Source: Parcubacteria bacterium C7867-008 (GTDB lineage: Bacteria > Patescibacteria > Paceibacteria > UBA9973 > UBA2103). Taken from it: 64,000 bases of DNA. This document shows positions 58,844-64,000 of the stretch, piece by piece (the stretch's first letter is position 1; each line of letters starts with the position of its first letter). The notes beneath the pieces are model-generated. The model was not told the DNA's origin. It made no database searches and saw nothing but the letters and a program-made list of their open reading frames with translations. The translations under genes were made by a program, and so were the position numbers. The stretch is from the NCBI GenBank assembly GCA_001189215.1, contig LFCR01000004.1, forward strand, positions 124,001 to 188,000, read 5' to 3'.

Positions 58844-60088
58844 ATGACTCGTACTAGTATTTCTTCTGCAGCAGGCATCATGTTCTTTACGATTGCTGCT
58901 GTGGTATCGGCACCAACCGGTGCACAGGCAGCAACCAGCTGCACATTCTCACGTGATCTCTCCGTTGGCACAGAAGGAGAAGATGTGCGCTGTCTTCAGA
59001 AGTATCTGAACGAGACAGGATTCACTATCGCTGCAAGTGGCGTAGGTTCTGCAGGTCATGAGACAACACAACTGAAAGATCTAACGGTGAAGGCACTCAT
59101 GAAGTGGCAGGAAGCAAATAGTATTTCTCCGGCAACGGGTGCTTTTGGTCCAAAGTCACGTGCAGCATATGCAGCCCTCAAGGGTGGGGCACCTAATCCT
59201 CCCACCTCAACACCCGCTCCTTCTACCGGAGCTGATGCAGATGCCAAAGCCAAGCTTGAAACACTCCTTCTACAGCTAAAGGCGCTTCAAGCTGCACAGG
59301 GCAATACCGGAAACACGTCTACCACACCAAAACCAACCACGAGCTCAAACAGCACTAGTGTACAGCGTACGATTCTCGAGACACTTGAGATGATCGATGA
59401 TGCAGAGGATCAGATAAGTGATACCGGAAGTGATACCGTCAACGCTAAAGAAGAACTTGCTGATGCAAAGCAAGATCTCTTTGACGCTATTAAGGCGTAT
59501 TTCCGTGGTGATACGGCACGTGCAGCAAAGGATGCAGAGAACGCACTAGATAATGCACGTGATGCCTTTAAGGATGCAGGGGGTAAGACTAAAGACGATA
59601 AGGTAGAGGGTCAGCTCGATGCGGCTCAAGATCTTATTGATAACGTGGATGACGATATCGAAGACGCTGCAGATGACGGTAAAACTGTTACTGAGGCCCG
59701 TAAAATACTTAAAAAAGCACAGGCTACCCTTGATAAAGGATTCGAAGCCTTTGACGATGAGGACTTTGACAATGCGAAAGAGCTAGCTGCGGACGCAAAG
59801 GACTTTGCAAATGATGCAAAGGATGAAATCGGCAGTGGTTCAGGAGATAAGACAGATGCAAAGGATGAAATCCGCAATGCAAAGGATGCAATCAGCAACC
59901 TTGAAGATGATATTGATGAGGCAGAAAATGACGATGATGATATCGGGGATGCCAAGTCATTCCTAAGCAAGGCAAAGAAAGCACTCACCAAGGCTGAGGA
60001 TAGCTATGACGACGAAGAATATGACGACGCCATCGAATCTGCACAGGATGCACAGGACTATGTCGATGATGCAGAAGACGAACTTTAG
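58844..60088 (+). CDS. secreted peptidoglycan-binding protein with acidic helical repeats
   Basis: The 414-residue protein has a signal peptide, a PG_binding_1 domain (about 35-110: GTEGEDVRCLQKYLNETGF, LMKWQEANSISPATGAFGPKSRAAY), a Pro/Thr linker and a long, very acidic helical region (about 170-414) with repeated DAEDAIDDA-like units. It may bind wall glycan and project a charged stalk or bind cations. Low complexity limits family assignment. Confidence 0.75.
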   Translation: MTRTSISSAAGIMFFTIAAVVSAPTGAQAATSCTFSRDLSVGTEGEDVRCLQKYLNETGFTIAASGVGSAGHETTQLKDLTVKALMKWQEANSISPATGAFGPKSRAAYAALKGGAPNPPTSTPAPSTGADADAKAKLETLLLQLKALQAAQGNTGNTSTTPKPTTSSNSTSVQRTILETLEMIDDAEDQISDTGSDTVNAKEELADAKQDLFDAIKAYFRGDTARAAKDAENALDNARDAFKDAGGKTKDDKVEGQLDAAQDLIDNVDDDIEDAADDGKTVTEARKILKKAQATLDKGFEAFDDEDFDNAKELAADAKDFANDAKDEIGSGSGDKTDAKDEIRNAKDAISNLEDDIDEAENDDDDIGDAKSFLSKAKKALTKAEDSYDDEEYDDAIESAQDAQDYVDDAEDEL

Positions 60089-60102
60089 AGTATGCTGGAC
60101 TA

Positions 60103-60312
60103 ATGCCAGAAGTGGTCCACAACGTGGTGAGTGAATACCGTGCTAAAACAAACGTAACCCAGGAAGAACTGGCAGTGGCTGTTGGCGTAAGTCGTCAGAC
60201 AATCATTGCTATTGAGAGGGGTAACTACACACCATCGGTATTACTTGCACTTAAGATCGCTGCATACTTTAAGAAACCGGTTGAAACCATATTCACTCTC
60301 CACCATGCCTAA
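60103..60312 (+). CDS. XRE-family HTH regulator
   Basis: The 69-residue protein is a single Cro/C1-type helix-turn-helix (VTQEELAVAVGVSRQTIIAIERGNYTPSVLLALKIAAYF). A TATGCT box ends 6 nt before the ATG. Its 3' end overlaps the next membrane-protein gene, a common regulator-DUF2178 pairing. Confidence 0.92.
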   Translation: MPEVVHNVVSEYRAKTNVTQEELAVAVGVSRQTIIAIERGNYTPSVLLALKIAAYFKKPVETIFTLHHA

Positions 60313-60670
60313 TGCCATGACACTGCAACTAATTTCTAGCCTTGTTCTCGTTGCGCTCGGAATTATATTCCTCAATCCGCTTCATCTCTGGATGACGACT
60401 ATGGCACATATGGTGATCCTCGGATTCATTGTTGCTGCCTTTGGTGTATTTGCTGCACTCTTACTGCGTGAGCAATCTGGCGACGAACGAGAAACCATAC
60501 ACCGTATGCTCGCAGGGCGTGCAGCCTTTCTAACGGGTGCCACCATTCTGCTTGTTGGTATTGTCTGGCAGGCATTCACAGGCACAGTAGACGCATGGCT
60601 CATTCTTACGCTTTGCGGCATGGTTCTGGCGAAAACAGCCATTCGGTTCTACGGAGAACACCGAATGTAG
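60305..60670 (+). CDS. DUF2178-like membrane protein
   Basis: The 121-residue protein has about four helices and the conserved cytoplasmic RDERE-like loop (EQSGDERETIHRMLAGRAAFLTG). It overlaps the HTH gene by 8 nt, so the two are translated together. Such proteins are thought to modulate their partner regulator. Confidence 0.78.
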   Translation: MPNAMTLQLISSLVLVALGIIFLNPLHLWMTTMAHMVILGFIVAAFGVFAALLLREQSGDERETIHRMLAGRAAFLTGATILLVGIVWQAFTGTVDAWLILTLCGMVLAKTAIRFYGEHRM

Positions 60671-60681
60671 CTGTGGATAAG

Positions 60682-60703
60682 CATGTAAAGTGCACTTTAC
60701 ATG
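60682..60703. promoter_or_regulatory. perfect 22-bp palindrome, likely operator
   Basis: The core arms GTAAAGTG and CACTTTAC, flanked by CAT and ATG, form a perfect inverted repeat between the XRE/DUF2178 pair and the Met-rich/DipZ genes. It contains TTTACA, which could be the -35 of the downstream promoter. It is the best candidate binding site for the XRE protein. Confidence 0.7.
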
Positions 60704-60749
60704 TCGTGGTAAAGGGATATCATATATTCATTAGCTACTAAGCAATTTT

Positions 60750-61031
60750 ATGATGAACAAGCACGCAGTGTGGATCGCAGTGATTATTGTCGTTCTTCTA
60801 GCAGGTGGAGCAGCATACGCTATGAATGAGAACTCCAAGATGGAAAAGATGGAGGCAGACAAAATGATGATGGAAAACAAGGACGCAATGATGAAGGGCG
60901 ACGATAAGATGATGCAGCCTGGTGACTCTATGATGAAGGCCGAAGACACCATGATGAAAGGAGAAGACAAAATGATGAAGGATGACGGCGCCATGATGAA
61001 GGCAGAGGGCGGTGCAATGATGGCTCAGTAA
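60750..61031 (+). CDS. methionine-rich membrane-anchored protein
   Basis: The 93-residue protein has one N-terminal helix (about 6-24) and an external tail of near-perfect heptads starting with Met-Met (MMKGDDK, MMQPGDS, MMKAEDT, MMKGEDK, MMKDDGA, MMKAEGGA). Met-rich extracytoplasmic segments can bind Cu(I) or serve as oxidation sinks, and the next gene is a thiol-disulfide protein. The 21-bp DNA repeat suggests expansion. The ATG could also be at 60753. Confidence 0.75.
   Translation: MMNKHAVWIAVIIVVLLAGGAAYAMNENSKMEKMEADKMMMENKDAMMKGDDKMMQPGDSMMKAEDTMMKGEDKMMKDDGAMMKAEGGAMMAQ
60888..61025 (+). repeat. 21-bp tandem repeats encoding Met-Met heptads
   Basis: Five 21-bp units and one 24-bp unit, each beginning ATGATG, start at 60888, 60909, 60930, 60951, 60972 and 60993. 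A seventh partial unit begins at 61017. Confidence 0.85.
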
Positions 61032-61035
61032 TACC

Positions 61036-62775
61036 ATGACGCTTCTCTTCATATCGTTTATAGCGGGGTTGCTTACGGTGCTCGCACCTTGCATTCTTCC
61101 GCTCTTGCCGGTAGTGGTGGGAAGCTCAGCAGCAGGGCGTAGCCGCCTCACCCCCTTCGTGGTGGTGGGGTCGCTCGCTGTATCCGTGATCTTATTCACG
61201 TATCTGCTTAAGGTATCAACTGCATTCATCACCATTCCTCCCTACGTATGGACGGTGATATCAGGTGGTGTGCTGGTATTCTTCGGTCTTACCCTTGTGT
61301 TTCCTGCACTATGGGAAAAGATTCCTGGTGTTGCGAAACTGTCTATCGAAGGTAACAAGTTAGCAGGGAAGGGGTACCAGAAAAAGAGCTTTGCGGGAGA
61401 CATTCTCATCGGTGCAGCTCTTGGCCCCGTATTCTCTAGCTGCTCGCCAACATACTTCGTAATTCTTGCATCAGTGCTTCCTGCAAGCTTCGCGCTCGGT
61501 TCTCTCTACTTACTCGCGTATGTTGTTGGTCTATCGATCTCGCTCCTTGCCATTGCAATGCTTGGACAACGGTTCGCCGATAAACTCACCGGTGTAGCGG
61601 ATCCTAAGTCTTGGATAAAGCGAAGTATTGGTATCCTGTTCATCGTATTAGGGGTCTTGATTATTTCAGGTCTCGAGAAAAAGATTGAGGCAGGTATTCT
61701 AACCGGTGGATTCTTCGATGTAACAAAGGTTGAGCAATACCTACTTCAGTCTTCAGACGGTATGGGTATGGCCAACAATGGCTTGTCTATTGGCATGCTT
61801 ACTGAAACAGAGAAGGCTATGAGATACCAGAAAGAACCTGAGCTGGTTACTCCTGACGCATACTTAAACACTAATGGTGAGGCAATTAATCTTGCACAGT
61901 ACAAAGGCAAGAATGTTGTTCTTCTAGACTTCTGGACATACAGCTGTATTAATTGCCAGCGCACACTTCCGTACATCACTAAATGGTATGGGAAGTATAA
62001 GGATCAAGGGTTGGTGATCATTGGGGTGCATACTCCTGAGTTTGCCTTTGAGCATAAGCAGGAAAATGTGCAGAAAGCTCTAAAAGAATTTGGTATTGAG
62101 TATCCCGTGGTACTCGATAACGAATATAAGACCTGGAATGCCTTTGGAAATCGATTCTGGCCACATAAGTATCTGATCGATATTGATGGCTATATTGTCT
62201 ATGACCACGCAGGGGAAGGGGAGTACGACGTGACAGAGAAGGCTATACAAGCTGCTCTTGCAGAACGAGCTACTCGTCTTGGTGAATCAACCGATGGTAT
62301 TAGGTCAGATACTGTATCAATTGATACTCAAGATTCTGAAGCACGTAGTCCAGAAACATACTTTGGTAGTGCACGTAATCAGTACCTCGGTAACGGGGCG
62401 CCGAAGAAGCAGGGGATACAGACACTCACCTTTCCCAAGAGTCTTGTACTGAATACACTCTACCTGCAGGGAACATGGAACTTCTCTTCTGAGTACGCAA
62501 CAGCAGCAAATGAGGCTCGCATCCGATATACGTACAATGCGAAAGATATATACTTTGTCGCCAGCGCAGCACAACCGGTGACGATAACCGTCTTGCGTGA
62601 CGGTGAACCAGTTGGACGTTTTGCTGGTAGCGATGTGGATCCGAAAACTTCCACAGTCACGGTTAGTCGAGATGGCTTATACAAACTCATCCATGACGAC
62701 TCAGCGGGAGTACACACTATTGAGCTCATTATTAAAGGGGACGGCTTAAACGCATTCACCTTCACGTTTGGATAA
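61036..62775 (+). CDS. DipZ-like fusion: CcdA membrane domain plus thioredoxin-like domain
   Basis: The 579-residue protein has an N-terminal CcdA/DsbD-type bundle (about 1-215) with paired Cys (APCILPLLP; SSCSPTYF) and an extracytoplasmic TlpA-like redoxin domain with CINC (Cys304, Cys307, in TYSCINCQRTLP). It ends in a C-terminal beta domain (about 440-579) as in DipZ. It should carry electrons across the membrane to reduce disulfides or oxidised residues outside. It starts 4 nt after the Met-rich gene. Confidence 0.9.
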   Translation: MTLLFISFIAGLLTVLAPCILPLLPVVVGSSAAGRSRLTPFVVVGSLAVSVILFTYLLKVSTAFITIPPYVWTVISGGVLVFFGLTLVFPALWEKIPGVAKLSIEGNKLAGKGYQKKSFAGDILIGAALGPVFSSCSPTYFVILASVLPASFALGSLYLLAYVVGLSISLLAIAMLGQRFADKLTGVADPKSWIKRSIGILFIVLGVLIISGLEKKIEAGILTGGFFDVTKVEQYLLQSSDGMGMANNGLSIGMLTETEKAMRYQKEPELVTPDAYLNTNGEAINLAQYKGKNVVLLDFWTYSCINCQRTLPYITKWYGKYKDQGLVIIGVHTPEFAFEHKQENVQKALKEFGIEYPVVLDNEYKTWNAFGNRFWPHKYLIDIDGYIVYDHAGEGEYDVTEKAIQAALAERATRLGESTDGIRSDTVSIDTQDSEARSPETYFGSARNQYLGNGAPKKQGIQTLTFPKSLVLNTLYLQGTWNFSSEYATAANEARIRYTYNAKDIYFVASAAQPVTITVLRDGEPVGRFAGSDVDPKTSTVTVSRDGLYKLIHDDSAGVHTIELIIKGDGLNAFTFTFG

Positions 62776-62794
62776 CACTGTTTGGTCCTGACTT

Positions 62795-62828
62795 TGTACA
62801 CACCGCGCCTCAGGGCGTGGTGTGTACA
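62795..62828 (+). terminator. strong hairpin terminator
   Basis: TGTACACACCGCGCC pairs with GGCGTGGTGTGTACA (one wobble), around a TCAG loop. The T-tract is weak. Confidence 0.75.
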
Positions 62829-62845
62829 TGCTATAGAATGAGACT

Positions 62846-63085
62846 ATGAAGAACACTAAACGGAAAGAAAACCGTACTGCAACGATGTTGAAGAGGTTGG
62901 TTTCCCCAAAGACTCCCCTTGGTGGCGCACTTGTGGGCGGGGCCTGCGTATTTCTATTATTTATATCGTATTCACTTATCAGTGGTCAGACACCCGAACA
63001 ATCTCGTACCCGATTTGTTGAAAAGTATCAATCGGTTAATCAGACCGCATACCGTGTTCCGGTGAAAGCAAAGAACACTCGCTAA
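62846..63085 (+). CDS. small membrane-anchored protein upstream of the prepilin
   Basis: The 79-residue protein has a basic N-terminus, one helix (about 27-47) and a short external tail. A TATAGA box (62832-62837), TGC-extended, lies 8 nt before the ATG. It precedes the prepilin by 4 nt, so it may be a pilus accessory. Confidence 0.65.
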   Translation: MKNTKRKENRTATMLKRLVSPKTPLGGALVGGACVFLLFISYSLISGQTPEQSRTRFVEKYQSVNQTAYRVPVKAKNTR

Positions 63086-63089
63086 TTCT

Positions 63090-63827
63090 ATGAAAACAAA
63101 ATTACAGACAAAGCGTGGCTTCACTCTCATTGAGTTGCTTGTGGTGATTGCAATCGTTTCCTTGGTATCCAGTCTTACCTACGCAAATATCGCTAGCGCT
63201 CGAACAAAGGGTCTTGACTCGCGCAAGAAGGCTGACCTTTCATCGGTTCGTACTGCTATTCAATCCTATACGCTTGATAAAGGTCGTCCTCCGCATAACT
63301 ATGACTGTTCTGGTGGCTGTGTTGTGAATGATTCACGCACAACACTCGCTATTGAAGATGCGCCTGGTACAGCACCAACAGAAAGTGGTAAGGCATATAA
63401 CGCATCCATGCAGGAGCTTGTTGCTGGTAAGTATCTCCCTGCAGTTCCTCGTTCTCCTGGTGGAGCTGGCTACGCATACTACAACTATGGTGCAGGCACT
63501 GCTGCAGGTGCAATTATTGGAACCTCACTTGATGCAGAAAAATCTAGTGCCACTGGATCAACTGGAACCTGCCGTCCATTCCCAGGTGGAAGCGGTGGTG
63601 ATTCTGGCGGTGGAGAAATTGGTGGCGGAGGAGGCGGTCTACTTGATGTATTTGATCTTGGTGGGGGTGCTGGCCCTGGAGGTGTTGGTGTGTGGTTAAA
63701 CTGCACCTATGTTGATGCTGGTGGCCTGACCTACGAGGCGCCGTGTCCTCCAGGATTTGATGGAGATACGCCAACCCTTTGTTCCGCAAGCGACTCAAAA
63801 GACTTCTGCTTCTGCAGTCCGTACTAA
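63090..63827 (+). CDS. type IV prepilin-like protein
   Basis: The 245-residue protein has a classical type IV prepilin leader with KRGFTLIELLVVIAI (cleavage after Gly10, Glu5 of the mature chain). A pilin-like domain (to about 160) follows, then a Gly-rich insertion (about 170-205) and a Cys-rich C-terminus. In CPR such pilins serve attachment or DNA uptake. Co-transcribed with the gene at 62846. Confidence 0.92.
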   Translation: MKTKLQTKRGFTLIELLVVIAIVSLVSSLTYANIASARTKGLDSRKKADLSSVRTAIQSYTLDKGRPPHNYDCSGGCVVNDSRTTLAIEDAPGTAPTESGKAYNASMQELVAGKYLPAVPRSPGGAGYAYYNYGAGTAAGAIIGTSLDAEKSSATGSTGTCRPFPGGSGGDSGGGEIGGGGGGLLDVFDLGGGAGPGGVGVWLNCTYVDAGGLTYEAPCPPGFDGDTPTLCSASDSKDFCFCSPY

Positions 63828-63843
63828 AGAAGATTCTGTAAGA

Positions 63844-63878
63844 AGAAAGACCTGACGTACGTCAGGTCTTTCTGTTTT
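63844..63878 (+). terminator. terminator of the prepilin gene
   Basis: A perfect 30-bp palindrome with arms AGAAAGACCTGACGT and its complement is followed by GTTTTTG. The remaining 120 bp of the window contain no gene that I can support. Confidence 0.88.
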
Positions 63879-64000
63879 TGTTCCCATGATCTGCTATGGC
63901 ATACTCTAATACTTTTGGATAGGAATTTTCATGTCCACCAGCCGGAGACGGCGTCCATATTGACTCATTAGGAATTTACTGACAGGCTCTTTTTAGATAC

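Noticed and set aside
63931..63963. Short ORF MSTSRRRRPY at the window end
   Set aside because: Ten codons only, without supporting promoter spacing or homology; not reported as a gene.

Overview
The window looks like a chromosomal segment of a Patescibacteria/CPR bacterium, probably of the Parcubacteria group. Evidence: very compact gene packing, many lineage-style membrane proteins, a sigma-region-4/HARE-HTH protein, a truncated alanyl-tRNA synthetase, a reduced clamp-loader subunit, a cysteine-free bL36, a prepilin, and a PilM-like plus baseplate-J-like pair. No rRNA, integrase, transposase or CRISPR array was seen. The lineage is inferred from these features, not from a tree.

Layout. 1-8.4 kb: murA, mreB, two small secreted-protein modules, a holB-like gene, the sigma4/HARE-HTH gene, a CPR membrane protein and mltG. 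8.4-14 kb: the most unusual part, an array of ten same-orientation 28-bp repeats that separate single-gene units on either strand, one of which appears to encode only a small RNA. 14-25.4 kb: small membrane proteins, mnmA, two nuclease-like genes, a zincin-like gene, ung, an M13 peptidase and alaS. 25.4-32.6 kb: PilM-like and baseplate-J-like genes, then the infA-rpmJ-rpsM-rpsK-rpsD-rpoA-rplQ-rplM-rpsI operon. 32.6-38.2 kb: grpE, dnaK and dnaJ, interleaved with small genes. 38-46 kb: tyrS with tRNA-Tyr, a GreA-like gene, trpS, aspS, pepA and scpA. 46-55 kb: scpB and a cell-wall cluster (D,D-carboxypeptidase, mraY, rodA, murG, gltX, M23 peptidase, YdcF-like). 55-64 kb: an HhH glycosylase, secreted surface proteins, an XRE regulator with its membrane partner, a Met-rich protein with a DipZ-like thiol-redox protein, and a prepilin.

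Two expression styles are visible. Most core genes at the head of a transcription unit have a TATAMT-like -10 box only 5-9 nt before ATG and no Shine-Dalgarno, so they should be transcribed as leaderless mRNAs. About twenty small, mostly unrecognised genes instead have a TTGACA-type promoter, a Shine-Dalgarno sequence and their own terminator, often with GC-richer codon use. They sit alone between core operons, and several lie in the repeat array. I read them as a mobile or recently acquired set of autonomous one-gene modules. The repeat array resembles a gene-cassette system, either integron-like or Xer/pdif-like, without a recombinase in view.
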